This document shows positions 44,076-52,649 of a stretch of DNA of 64,000 nt, piece after piece. Each line of letters starts with the position of its first letter. Position 1 is the first letter of the stretch. The stretch comes from Planctomycetes bacterium syqfu. GTDB taxonomy: Bacteria; Planctomycetota; Phycisphaerae; Phycisphaerales; Phycisphaeraceae. The notes beneath the pieces were generated by a model that was not told where the DNA came from, did not search any database, and saw only the letters and a list, made by a program, of their open reading frames with translations. The stretch covers positions 1,116,001 to 1,180,000 of the forward strand of contig CP087563.1 in NCBI GenBank assembly GCA_020974905.1, read 5' to 3'. A program made the position numbers and the translations under genes.

Positions 44076-44087
44076 GAATGTTCATTT
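44076..44087. promoter_or_regulatory. TetR operator candidate, copy 1
   Basis: GAATGTTCATTT lies 11 bp upstream of the tetR start. It is the exact reverse complement of 44740-44751 and contains the inverted repeat AATG-TT-CATT. It follows a weak -35/-10 pair (TTGAAA at 44045, TCTTAA at 44068). Confidence 0.65.
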
Positions 44088-44098
44088 ACCATTAAATC

Positions 44099-44674
44099 AT
44101 GCGTATAAAAGACAAAGAGAAAGAAAAGCGGATTCTCATCGCGACGCGGGATCTGGTCAACGACATTGGATTCAAGGCCGCGAGCATGTCTAAAATAGCC
44201 AAGGCAGCCTCCGTTTCGCCTGCCACAATTTATCTTTATTTCCCCAATCAGGAATCGCTTTTTATCCAGACCTATCTTCAAGCCAAGTTTGTAATGGCGG
44301 ATGGGATTTTCAAAAAAGTCGATTTTTCCGAGATGACCGTACGTGATGCCACGGAACATATCTGGAAAAACTATGTGTCCTTCATGCAGAAACACACCGC
44401 GTTTTACTGCTATTTTTCGCAATTCGCAGCCTCTCACTTCGCTCTCCAGGTTGACTGTCGCAATATCGATCCACGTTTTGAACAACTCTTTTCCCTGGTT
44501 GATCGTGGGATCAGAGAAGGACTTTTTCGAGATATGAATTGGGCGATGTTCTGGGCCAGCCTGATCGGCCCCATTGAAAAGCTTCACCGTGAAGCCAATG
44601 CCTATCAATTCAAGATCACCCGACCCATGCTCAAAACGGCCTTTACCATGGCATGGAAATCTTTGACGTTGTAA
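44099..44674 (+). CDS. TetR-family transcriptional regulator
   Basis: This 191-residue protein has an N-terminal TetR helix-turn-helix (about 10-56: RILIATRDLVNDIGFKAASM, then SVSPATIYLYFPNQESLF). An all-helical ligand-binding domain follows, with FYCYFSQFAASHF in the middle. It lies 96 bp before an SDR gene, and both genes have the same 12-bp palindromic sequence in their promoters. Autoregulation and repression of the SDR gene are therefore likely. The ligand is unknown. Confidence 0.92.
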   Translation: MRIKDKEKEKRILIATRDLVNDIGFKAASMSKIAKAASVSPATIYLYFPNQESLFIQTYLQAKFVMADGIFKKVDFSEMTVRDATEHIWKNYVSFMQKHTAFYCYFSQFAASHFALQVDCRNIDPRFEQLFSLVDRGIREGLFRDMNWAMFWASLIGPIEKLHREANAYQFKITRPMLKTAFTMAWKSLTL

Positions 44675-44733
44675 TTATTTATACAATTCAATGAATTCAC
44701 CGAAATAATCTGTCTTTGATATGTATTCACCTT

Positions 44734-44751
44734 TATAATAAATGAACATTC
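44734..44751 (+). promoter_or_regulatory. SDR promoter -10 with overlapping TetR operator, copy 2
   Basis: A perfect TATAAT (44734-44739) is immediately followed by AAATGAACATTC (44740-44751), the exact complement of the tetR-proximal site. A repressor bound here would cover the transcription start. Confidence 0.65.
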
Positions 44752-44770
44752 TTTTATAAAGGACCTGCAT

Positions 44771-45499
44771 ATGGCTTCTCTTGAGAACAAAATAATCGTG
44801 ATCACCGGCGCATCCAGTGGTATTGGACAGGCGACCGCCAGAGCCCTGCATACTGCAGGCGCTTCAGTGATGCTTGCTGCCCGTCGTGGTGATCGGTTAA
44901 CCGAACTTGCAACAGAACTGGGTGAAAAGGCTGCCAGTCATGTCACTGATGTCTCCAACAGACAGCAGGTTCAGGATCTGGCACAAGCTACGATCGCTAA
45001 ATTTGGCAGGATTGATGGCTGGGTAAACAACGCAGGTTACATGCCCCTGTCCATGATTGAAGAAGGCAAAGTGGATGAGTGGGACAAAATGGTGGACGTG
45101 AACATCAAAGGCGTCCTGTATGGTATCAATGCAGCTGTTCCAGCCATGCTCAAGCAAGGGTTCGGGGATGTGGTGAATATCTCATCTGTTGCTGGCCACC
45201 TTGTTTTCCCGTCGGGCGCAGTGTACTGCGGGACAAAATTTGCTGTGCGAGCCATTTCTGAGGGACTGCGAAATGAATTTGCAGGCAGGATTCGTGTGAC
45301 CACCATCTCCCCCGGTGCCGTGGCAACAGAATTGGCAAACCACATCACATCCGATCAGGTTTTGGAAAATCTCAAACCTTTGCTGGACCTGGCGATCAAC
45401 CCCAATGCCATTGCTGATGCCATCGTGTATGCGTTGAGTCAGCCGCGTGATGTATCCATCAACGAAATGATCATTCGCCCAACTGCTCAGGAACTCTGA
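44771..45499 (+). CDS. Short-chain dehydrogenase/reductase
   Basis: This 242-residue classical SDR has the cofactor motif TGASSGIG (12-19), NNAG (86-89), Asn111 and Ser139, and the catalytic Tyr152-X3-Lys156. The overall pattern (VITGASSGIGQATARALHTAG, ISPGAVATELANHI) is close to the YdfG-like NADP-dependent 3-hydroxy acid dehydrogenase group. AAAGGACC precedes the ATG. It is probably induced when the TetR protein upstream binds a small molecule. The natural substrate is unknown. Confidence 0.93.
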   Translation: MASLENKIIVITGASSGIGQATARALHTAGASVMLAARRGDRLTELATELGEKAASHVTDVSNRQQVQDLAQATIAKFGRIDGWVNNAGYMPLSMIEEGKVDEWDKMVDVNIKGVLYGINAAVPAMLKQGFGDVVNISSVAGHLVFPSGAVYCGTKFAVRAISEGLRNEFAGRIRVTTISPGAVATELANHITSDQVLENLKPLLDLAINPNAIADAIVYALSQPRDVSINEMIIRPTAQEL

Positions 45500-45514
45500 T
45501 AAACAGCGCAATGA

Positions 45515-46540
45515 TTACCAGATCACATCCGTCGAATTGAACACCGGCCCGTCGGTACAGGTGAGTTTGTACCGCCAATTGCGGCCACTCTCCAGCGTGC
45601 CATGCGGATTGTTATTGTCTTCGATCTTGACGATACAGGATTGACACGTCCCCATCCCGCAAGCCATGGTCTGTTCCAGACACGCCTGACAGGGGATGCC
45701 GAATTGCTCAGCGAGTTTGGCGACCGCGTGCATCATCACATGCGGGCCACAGGTGTATATCACCGCCTGCTGCTTCTGCTCATCCGACAGGGATTCAATG
45801 TAGCGAACCAGCCCGTCGGTGATGCGCCCCTGCAAACCGATCGAACCATCGTCAGTCGTCACCACAGCAGGAAACGCATGCTTGGCAAACTCGTGGACAC
45901 TCTTAACCGGCTTGCCATCGGCTTGAGGCTTGTCGTCCGCCCATGTCACTGCTAGCAAATCCGATGTCATCGCTCCAACAAATCCGACTGCATCCCAACC
46001 GGCCTTGGCCATGGCGTTAGCAAGGTAAAACATCGGGGGCAGCCCAACACCACCGCCCACCATTAACCCCAACTTGCGATCCGCAGGCAGCGTAAAGGTG
46101 TTCCCCAACGGGCCGATCAAATCAACTTTGTCACCCTCGACGAGTTCGCTAAGCCACTGTGTCCCCGTCCCGACCACGCGCTGGACAATCTGGATACACG
46201 TGCCCTGCTCATCGTCCCATCGCCCTGAGAGCGAAAACGGGCGACGCAGCAAAGCCAATCGCTGGGTCATCTCAGGCTGCTTGAGGTTCGGCCAACTACC
46301 TTCGGTAATCTCAAATTCGTCACCTGATAAGGCATCGATATCCAGCACCTTGGCAGGTGGACGACAACCGATCTGAATAAACTGCCCCGGCGCGGTCGGC
46401 CCAAAGCCACCTTTATCACCAGGTAAAACACGAACCGTCAACTCAAAATGCTCACGGCAAATGTTGCGATTAGACACCACCACACCGTCATGTCGCTGAC
46501 GGCAGGAGACCGATTCATTGGACGTTGAAACTGCACTCAT
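45515..46540 (-). CDS. pyrK: Dihydroorotate dehydrogenase electron transfer subunit-like FAD/2Fe-2S reductase
   Basis: From ATG 46540 (MSAVSTSNESVSC) the protein has 341 residues; the longer frame from 46663 would overlap the divergent comF gene. An FAD-binding domain (about 20-160, RPFSLSGRW) is followed by an NAD-binding domain (LMVGGGVGLPPMFYLANAM). The C-terminal 2Fe-2S site has the PyrK pattern C-x4-C-G-x-G-x-C-x2-C (CLEQTMACGMGTCQSC) with a later Cys in YKLTCTDGPVF. PyrK passes electrons from dihydroorotate dehydrogenase (PyrD type B) to NAD in pyrimidine synthesis. No pyrD is next to it here, and the protein is longer than typical PyrK (about 250-280), so another ferredoxin-reductase role is possible. 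Confidence 0.82.
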   Translation of the reverse strand: MSAVSTSNESVSCRQRHDGVVVSNRNICREHFELTVRVLPGDKGGFGPTAPGQFIQIGCRPPAKVLDIDALSGDEFEITEGSWPNLKQPEMTQRLALLRRPFSLSGRWDDEQGTCIQIVQRVVGTGTQWLSELVEGDKVDLIGPLGNTFTLPADRKLGLMVGGGVGLPPMFYLANAMAKAGWDAVGFVGAMTSDLLAVTWADDKPQADGKPVKSVHEFAKHAFPAVVTTDDGSIGLQGRITDGLVRYIESLSDEQKQQAVIYTCGPHVMMHAVAKLAEQFGIPCQACLEQTMACGMGTCQSCIVKIEDNNNPHGTLESGRNWRYKLTCTDGPVFNSTDVIW

Positions 46541-46627
46541 AACCAAGAGTATACCTGCCTCCGACACATGATTCATCTCTGAGTACACCACATCGGTGGC
46601 TGACAGCTTTGCTGCTACAATATCCCC

Positions 46628-47374
46628 ATGCTCGGCTATCCGATTAAACGCATCTGCACCCAACTCCTAGGCGACATGCACGTCCGGGACTGGTATGCCG
46701 CAGAAGATGACGGACGCTACATGCCCGACACCAGCCGCCCGTATTGCACGCGTTGTGGTGCGAGTATCGGCACTGAAGCCGTCACGAAAAAAGGCTGCGC
46801 ATTCTGCCTCAACCAACCGATCCACTGGCAACGGATCATCCGCGTCGGTGCCTACGAACCGCCGCTAAGTCACTGGGTGTTGAACCTCAAATTCCACCAC
46901 GGTTGGCGTTGGGGGCAAATGCTCGGGGAGTTACTTTCACCGCATATTACCAGGCTTGATATTGATGTTGACCGCACCGTGCTTTGCCCGGTCCCCATGC
47001 ATTGGTATCGTCGCTGGGAGCGTGGCTACAACCAAGCGCAACTCATCGCAGACCAGGTCAGCAAGCAAGTGCATCTGCCTGTCATGTCCCTGCTTAAACG
47101 CAGCCGCTACACACCATCACAAACACGCGTCGTGCCATCTCAGCGAACGGTGAATGTCAGCCAATCCGTCACCAGCCGGAACATGGATTTGACCGGTTGG
47201 ACGGTGATTTTGATTGATGATGTGAAGACCAGCGGTGCGACACTCAATAACTGCTGTCGCCAACTCAAGAAAATGGGATGCAGGCAGATCATCGCCACCG
47301 TGCTTGCAGTTGCCGATCCGAAGCATGACGATTTCATGTCGATTGATGCACCAACTACAACTCCGCCAAAATAA
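46628..47374 (+). CDS. comF: ComF-family phosphoribosyltransferase-like protein
   Basis: This 248-residue protein has an N-terminal zinc-ribbon-type cluster (C40-x2-C43 and C57-x2-C60). A phosphoribosyltransferase-fold domain follows, with the hallmark CPVPMHWYRRWERGYNQAQLIA and the PRPP-type loop VILIDDVKTSGATLNNC. ComF proteins take part in natural transformation in some bacteria; in others the role is unclear. It is divergent from pyrK across an 87-bp spacer. No other competence gene is in the window. Confidence 0.92.
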   Translation: MLGYPIKRICTQLLGDMHVRDWYAAEDDGRYMPDTSRPYCTRCGASIGTEAVTKKGCAFCLNQPIHWQRIIRVGAYEPPLSHWVLNLKFHHGWRWGQMLGELLSPHITRLDIDVDRTVLCPVPMHWYRRWERGYNQAQLIADQVSKQVHLPVMSLLKRSRYTPSQTRVVPSQRTVNVSQSVTSRNMDLTGWTVILIDDVKTSGATLNNCCRQLKKMGCRQIIATVLAVADPKHDDFMSIDAPTTTPPK

Positions 47375-47386
47375 CCAAGCATATAT

Positions 47387-47405
47387 CCGAGTCATCTTGA
47401 CTCGC
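47387..47405. repeat. 19-bp palindromic repeat unit
   Basis: CCGAGTCATCTTGACTCGC differs by one base from the palindrome at 24690-24708 and shares the ATAT flank. It lies in the convergent gap after comF. Confidence 0.6.
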
Positions 47406-47436
47406 TGTCTTAGATATCAAAACAAAGTTGAAAAAC

Positions 47437-48045
47437 TTACTGAGATGCTGCGTTTTTCTGATTCAACTTCTCGATAACAATGTCGTAGACATCATCCCAA
47501 TTCATCGCACGCTTGCCATTGCAATCCTTGTTGGTGGAGTTGTTGAAGATGATATAGTCCTTGTTTTCCTGCTCAAAACGCTCGATGTTGGTCGGCGAAT
47601 CATCAATGTACAAGTCCGCATTCACCGACGTCTTGTCCTTGAGGAAACACAAATCCATATAAGGCACGGCATGGGTCTCAAGCCAATTGACCGTGTGACT
47701 GACCACCAGTTCATGTGTCCCGCCGACATACAGGCGATGCGTGGCAATGCGGATATGCACCCCCGCCGAACTCAGGCGACGCAGCGTGTAGGCCGCGCCG
47801 GGAATCGGCGGCGCGGTGCGGAAAATCTCGCGTTGCTTCACCGCATACCGATGCAGATAGCTGTAGCGTAACTCCCCTTCGGTCGGCATGCCCCACTCGG
47901 CAAAACCATACGAAAAATCATCCGTCAATTCATGAATCGGTTTGTTAAGCCACTCAGCAGCAATGGGACGAATGGCCTTGTAAAAGTCCACGACACAACC
48001 ATCAAGATCAACAGCAAAGATAAAATTCCGAACAGGTTTGGGCAT
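47437..48045 (-). CDS. HAD-fold 5'(3')-deoxyribonucleotidase-like protein
   Basis: This 202-residue protein has the HAD nucleophile motif DLDGCVVDFY near the N-terminus (Asp-x-Asp), a C-terminal acidic motif LYIDDSPTNIERF and the segment RIATHRLYVGG between them. The pattern matches cytosolic NT5C-type 5'-nucleotidases, which dephosphorylate (deoxy)nucleoside monophosphates. ATG at 48045 or one codon earlier starts the frame. It is convergent with comF and stands alone. The substrate range is not certain. Confidence 0.82.
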   Translation of the reverse strand: MPKPVRNFIFAVDLDGCVVDFYKAIRPIAAEWLNKPIHELTDDFSYGFAEWGMPTEGELRYSYLHRYAVKQREIFRTAPPIPGAAYTLRRLSSAGVHIRIATHRLYVGGTHELVVSHTVNWLETHAVPYMDLCFLKDKTSVNADLYIDDSPTNIERFEQENKDYIIFNNSTNKDCNGKRAMNWDDVYDIVIEKLNQKNAASQ

Positions 48046-48171
48046 CACACAGTTCCACGTAAGTTAACGGTTTTCAATCAGTCATCACAACCGTCAACAT
48101 CATCGCCGATCTGCTGAGCATGTCAAAACTTAATCGTCGTTTTGCAAATTGAAAAATAGTCCACAACTTCT

Positions 48172-48197
48172 GTCATTCCCGCGCAAGCGGGAGTGAC
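48172..48197. repeat. Solo REP palindrome
   Basis: The 26-bp unit pairs GTCATTCCCGC with GCGGGAGTGAC around GCAA. These are the outer ends of the 85-bp REPIN-like element without its middle part. Confidence 0.65.
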
Positions 48198-48357
48198 GGA
48201 AGTCGAAAAGGAATTGACAGGACAATTCTGGGCAAAACCAAACTTGAAAAGAATCTCAAAATCGCAAGCCGGTTTTAGACACATTTTATCACTTTCACGC
48301 CATTGACGTGGACGCGCTCTAGGGTAGGATGAAGCCAACTTTTTTGGAGTAGCGATT

Positions 48358-49752
48358 ATGTCCACCAAACGCCCGAACGTTCTGCTTCTGATGGCAGATG
48401 ATCACCGATTTGACGCCATTGCCGCCCACGGTGATCCGATTGTTCAATCACCTGTCATGGATGAACTGATCCGTAATGGCGTGACTTTTACCCGTAATTG
48501 GCACTTCGGCGCCTACTCCCCAGCCGTCTGTATCCCAACGCGTGCTGCCATGCACACCGGCTGTAACTCGCATCAGGCTTCGCTGCAAAAGGACATGCGT
48601 GATGACTTGCAGGATCGCGACCTTCCTAATGTCCATACCATCAATCCCAACCGAGTCACACTCGGTGAAGCACTTCGCAACAACGGGTATTACACCTACA
48701 TGACCGGGAAATGGCACAACGACGGCATGTCATTTAACCGCTCATTCTGCGATGGCTCGAAGATCTTTCTCTACGGCATGGGATCGCATTACGATATCCC
48801 GACCTTCGAGTATGACCCGACAGGCGAATACGACCGCAGCAATGAAATCCTCAATCAAGGCACACACTCGTCAGAACTCTTCGCCAACACGGCTATCGAC
48901 TTTATCAAGGGCTATGACCGCGATGAGCCGTTCTATCTGAATGTCGGCTTCACCTCGCCGCATGATCCGCGTGATGCGCCTGAAGCGTACGATGCGATGT
49001 ACAACAAAGATGAGATTCCGCTTCCTGCCAACTTCAAGGAACCGGACTTTGACCAGGGACATAGCCGCATCCGTGATGAAATGCTCGCATCCTTTCCCCG
49101 TGAGGAAGATGAAGTCAAACAACACATCGCTGATTACTACGCGATGATCACGCATCAGAACAAATGCATGGGTGACATCATCCAGGCGCTCAAAGACAAG
49201 GGCATGCTCGAAAACACCATCATCATTTACACCGCTGACCACGGCCTTGCTGTCGGTCAACATGGTTTGATGGGTAAGCAGAACATGTACGAACACTCGC
49301 TGCGTGTCCCGCTGATCATGTCCGGCCCGGGCATCCCCAAGGGCCTTCGCTGCTGTGAACTCACGCAGACACCTGACCTGTATCCGACGCTCATGCACTT
49401 GACCGACACGCCATGTCCCGACACCGTAACCTGCAATGACCTTGTCCCTGTAATGGAAGGTGCTGACTCCAAGCGAAAACATCTGTTCTCACGGTATTTC
49501 GACATGCAACGTGGCGTGCGTGACCACCGATACAAACTCATCCGCTACTACCGACAGAAATTCAAGAACATGCCTCAATCTACAGGCTGCGACAAGGTTC
49601 AATTCTTTGATCTGCAACGCGATCCATGGGAAACCCAGGACCGCTATGGCAGTGCAGAATATCAAGCCGTGATTGAAAACATGGCTGATGCTCTCAAAGC
49701 CGACATGGATGCAAATGATGATCCGCTTAAGGATGTGCCGATTCTGATTTGA
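48358..49752 (+). CDS. Type I sulfatase, Cys-type
   Basis: This 464-residue sulfatase has metal ligands in LMADDHR (D14, D15), formylglycine motif C58-I-P-T-R62, TGKWHND (K118, H120), TSPHDPRD and TADHGLAVGQHGLMGK. The C-terminal subdomain has VQFFDLQRDPWETQDRYG. No signal peptide is obvious. TTTTTGGAGT stands at good spacing before the ATG. It is a lone gene on the plus strand. The pattern around CIPTRAAMHTG and the QHGLMGK loop is that of the arylsulfatase A/choline-sulfatase-like group. The substrate is not assignable. Confidence 0.94.
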   Translation: MSTKRPNVLLLMADDHRFDAIAAHGDPIVQSPVMDELIRNGVTFTRNWHFGAYSPAVCIPTRAAMHTGCNSHQASLQKDMRDDLQDRDLPNVHTINPNRVTLGEALRNNGYYTYMTGKWHNDGMSFNRSFCDGSKIFLYGMGSHYDIPTFEYDPTGEYDRSNEILNQGTHSSELFANTAIDFIKGYDRDEPFYLNVGFTSPHDPRDAPEAYDAMYNKDEIPLPANFKEPDFDQGHSRIRDEMLASFPREEDEVKQHIADYYAMITHQNKCMGDIIQALKDKGMLENTIIIYTADHGLAVGQHGLMGKQNMYEHSLRVPLIMSGPGIPKGLRCCELTQTPDLYPTLMHLTDTPCPDTVTCNDLVPVMEGADSKRKHLFSRYFDMQRGVRDHRYKLIRYYRQKFKNMPQSTGCDKVQFFDLQRDPWETQDRYGSAEYQAVIENMADALKADMDANDDPLKDVPILI

Positions 49753-49813
49753 TCCATGGTGCTTGTGATTCAAACTTCTTAATTGATGTAACAGGTCATT
49801 AACTGCAGCGCAG

Positions 49814-49842
49814 CTTCAGCATCACGTTGTGATGCAGCTATT
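49814..49842. repeat. Short hairpin repeat, copy 2
   Basis: CTTCAGCATCACGTTGTGAT and the following GCAGCTATT form GCATCAC/GTGATGC, the partner of the unit at 32326-32354. Confidence 0.45.
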
Positions 49843-49906
49843 TTCACATCTGTACACGATTTGAAATACAAGTCATTCACGCGATCACAAATTGATATTG
49901 TGAAAA

Positions 49907-51586
49907 TTAACGGCGTGCAAAAAGGAATGTGCGATCGTCGGATTGCAGACGGTTGCCGGTGTAGGCATCGAGAATGTGATTCAGATGATCGGCTGCAACG
50001 TCTAGGGGTTGACCTTCACTGGACATGGCGATTTGTGCAAGATGATCGCCGAGCCGGATGGAGGTGAGCATCTTGCCGGACTGATCTTTGAGTTCGGTTA
50101 AGCCATCGGTGAACATGGCCAGGGTTTGACCACGTGCAAGGATGTCATCCGAGAGTTTGTATTCGACATCACGAATACCTAGCGGCTCATAGTCACCCAT
50201 TTCCAAAGGCCGTTTATTGCCTACGCTATCGAGCACCAATGGCGCAGGATGCCCCGCATTGATGAATTGCATCTGCCCTGTTTTAGGATCAAGTTCAACC
50301 AGTATCGCAGTCACAAAACGGTTGGCAGGCAGATACGCGATGAGGTGTCGGTTGAGCAGGTACGTGAGATTCAGCAGGTCCGCACCGGCTGCGGTGACAG
50401 CGTGGACCATCGTGTGCAGCGAGGAAGAGACCAGTGATGCGGGTAATCCCTTGCCACAGACATCCGCGACCACGAGCAGGACATGACCGTTGGGCAAATT
50501 GAGCACATCGACATAATCACCAGCGACCCAGCGACAGGGTTTAAAGCCGATGGCCACTTCCATGTCAGGCACCTTGATGCCATTGGGGACCAGGCGCATT
50601 TGAATATCACGCGCACGCTCAAGATCGATTTCGACCAGAGCATTCACCTTGGCCAACTTGCGATTCACCCACGCGGCTTCGGCTTGTTTGAAGTGTTCTG
50701 CTGCTAGTGAAGCCAGCGTCAACCATTCCTCGTTGGCAAAAGGTTGTTTGACCATCAGGTACATCAGCACCAATGCTTCTTCATCATTGCGGATCGGGCA
50801 TGCCATAGCTGCAAGGCGTTGATCACTACCATCGGTCTCTGACGGGCGCACCAGGGTGGGTTCCATACTGTTTTTACAGGCTTCGACCAACGCCTGCGTG
50901 ATGTAGAGTGATTGGGCATTACAACCGGCATGGACCTGAGGCACGCAAAGTGTCTGTGGTGGGCCGGGCTCTTTCTTGGAGATCATTAACACCACGCCGA
51001 CGTCTGCAGCAAAGTGTTCACTAACCATTAACTCACAGAGCAAACGCAGACGTTCACGTTGTTGCTCAGTGCGTTGCAGCGATTGGCTCATTTCCATGAG
51101 TTGGCTCAGGTGCAAGGCACTGATGCGCGAGGAACCGGTCTGACTTTGACGAAGCATGCTCAGGCCGGCAGCAGCATCTTCGGAACTATGCACCGCGACA
51201 ACCTGGCCTGCGATACTGGTCCCGCCGGAGGACTCCATGTTCTGGCTTGGCATGGTGAGGGTGAGTTTGCATTTGCCCAGTTCGACACAGTCGGCCAATT
51301 CGAGCATGCGTTCGGAAGTGCGAAAGCCGTTGACACGGGTCCCGTTGCTCGAACCCAGATCACGAATCCACCACCGTCCCCAACGATCGCAGTACAACTC
51401 CGCATGCTTGCGTGAGACGCTGGCATTGTTGATCTGCACATCGACTTCAGCCACGCGGCCGATGACGATGTTTTCACCAATCATGGGAAAGTGTCTAATT
51501 TGCCCGGACCCATCGTCAATTTCCAAAACACGATCGTAGGGTTCGATCGCGTTAAGCTGCGCAGGGACCGCAAATGCCTTAGCCAA
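49907..51586 (-). CDS. FHA-domain SpoIIE/RsbU-type protein phosphatase
   Basis: This 559-residue cytoplasmic signalling protein begins with an FHA phosphothreonine-binding domain (about 20-110: IVIGRVAEVDVQINNASVSRKHAEL, LGSSNGTRVNG). A GAF-like middle (about 160-335) follows. The C-terminal PP2C/SpoIIE phosphatase (about 345-559) has metal-site motifs VAGDYVDV, VADVCGKGLPASLV, INAGHPAPL, MFTDGLTEL and SDDRTFL. Such enzymes dephosphorylate anti-anti-sigma factors or similar partners. It is divergent from the receiver and sigma54-activator genes, which suggests a signalling block. No RsbV/RsbW partner lies nearby. Confidence 0.93.
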   Translation of the reverse strand: MAKAFAVPAQLNAIEPYDRVLEIDDGSGQIRHFPMIGENIVIGRVAEVDVQINNASVSRKHAELYCDRWGRWWIRDLGSSNGTRVNGFRTSERMLELADCVELGKCKLTLTMPSQNMESSGGTSIAGQVVAVHSSEDAAAGLSMLRQSQTGSSRISALHLSQLMEMSQSLQRTEQQRERLRLLCELMVSEHFAADVGVVLMISKKEPGPPQTLCVPQVHAGCNAQSLYITQALVEACKNSMEPTLVRPSETDGSDQRLAAMACPIRNDEEALVLMYLMVKQPFANEEWLTLASLAAEHFKQAEAAWVNRKLAKVNALVEIDLERARDIQMRLVPNGIKVPDMEVAIGFKPCRWVAGDYVDVLNLPNGHVLLVVADVCGKGLPASLVSSSLHTMVHAVTAAGADLLNLTYLLNRHLIAYLPANRFVTAILVELDPKTGQMQFINAGHPAPLVLDSVGNKRPLEMGDYEPLGIRDVEYKLSDDILARGQTLAMFTDGLTELKDQSGKMLTSIRLGDHLAQIAMSSEGQPLDVAADHLNHILDAYTGNRLQSDDRTFLFARR

Positions 51587-51916
51587 TTCGGATACCTCTT
51601 CCCGTACTTCGGAAACTCTCTCTAAGTCTAGTATCGGTATCGTACATCATCCTTCTTCATCCGAAAACGGAGAATATGATAAACCCGTGTTCGAGATGGA
51701 TTTTTCTTGACATCAAAAGACCCTGCGTTTACGTTTAACGAATCCAAAGGACTGGCTGAAACCTACCAAGCTGGTCGCCCACCTGCCCTGTGTTTGATAC
51801 ATTCTGGAGGATCCGGAAACCATCAAACATCCAACCGGGCGAATCGTCCAAGACGACGTTGTGACAGCTTTGACATTTAGATGACATCCGGGGGAACGAG
51901 GATAACCTTGTCAATT

Positions 51917-52095
51917 GCCTGTTTATTGGTCTTTGCAAGGAATATCCAACCCAGGATGCAGGACGGTCACGTGTCGGCCACCTTCCACGTGCCATCCTAG
52001 TTCACTACCATCCATCCGGTCGACACGTGACCGACCTGCATCCTGGGAGACCAACAGGCCAGATCAACCTGCCAAGCACTGGCCTGTGATTTTTT
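51917..52095 (+). ncRNA. Candidate structured RNA with 27-bp hairpin and terminator
   Basis: The arms 51950-51976 and 52021-52047 are complementary at 26 of 27 positions (outer CCCAGGATGCAGG) around a 44-nt loop. Weaker outer pairing (GCCTGTTTATTGGTCT at 51917 with AGACCAACAGGC at 52048) extends the stem. An 8-bp hairpin, CAGGCCAG (52055-52062) with CTGGCCTG (52079-52086), then a T6 run, acts as a typical intrinsic terminator. No coding frame fits. It lies in the 655-bp gap between the FHA phosphatase and receiver genes. It could be a small RNA or a leader-attenuator; a transposon relic is the main alternative. Confidence 0.5.
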
Positions 52096-52241
52096 GTGTG
52101 CAAACGCTAATTGCGGTTATCAGACATTTACGTCAAAGCGCTTTGACCTTAAACTGGTTAGATGATGCGAGCACGGTCCACATTGCATCTTGCTTTGAGA
52201 ATCAAATCAGTACCCTGGGATTGACCGGGTGAGAGTAAAGC

Positions 52242-52649
52242 ATGAGCCTTAAAAAAATCCTGATTGCAGATGATGAACCGAATATCCGCCTGCTGGTGCA
52301 AACGACACTGGAAGATGCTGATCGTCAAATGATCGAAGCCTGCAATGGCAACGAGGTCTTGGAACTGGCGCGCAAGCACGTGCCGGACCTGATTATTCTC
52401 GACTGGCTGATGCCCGGACTCCATGGGATTGATGTGGCTGCCCGACTTCGCTCGGAGCGCAAGACCGCACACATCCCCATCATCATGCTCACCTGCAAAA
52501 GTCAACCCGCTGACATGCAACAAGGACGCGAAGCAGGCGTGAGCACCTACCTGGTCAAACCGTTTAGTCCGATGGAACTCCTCGAACGTGTACAGGAAGC
52601 ACTTTCGTCATCCATGGACAACAACCTGCTTAACCAACCCAGCACATGA
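52242..52649 (+). CDS. Single-domain response regulator (receiver only)
   Basis: This 135-residue CheY-like protein has the acidic pocket IADDEP (D10, D11), phospho-acceptor Asp54 in IILDWLMPG, a Thr/Lys pair in IIMLTCK and YLVKPFSPMELLE. There is no output domain. GGGTGAGAG precedes the ATG. Its last 4 bases overlap the start of the NtrC-type activator gene, which itself lacks a receiver. The two may act as a split NtrC system, or this protein may be an intermediate receiver (inference). Confidence 0.93.
   Translation: MSLKKILIADDEPNIRLLVQTTLEDADRQMIEACNGNEVLELARKHVPDLIILDWLMPGLHGIDVAARLRSERKTAHIPIIMLTCKSQPADMQQGREAGVSTYLVKPFSPMELLERVQEALSSSMDNNLLNQPST

Noticed and set aside
51707-51735. 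TTGACA with a 17-bp spacer to TACGTT as promoter for the candidate RNA
   Set aside because: The -10 matches only three of six positions, so I did not list it as a promoter.
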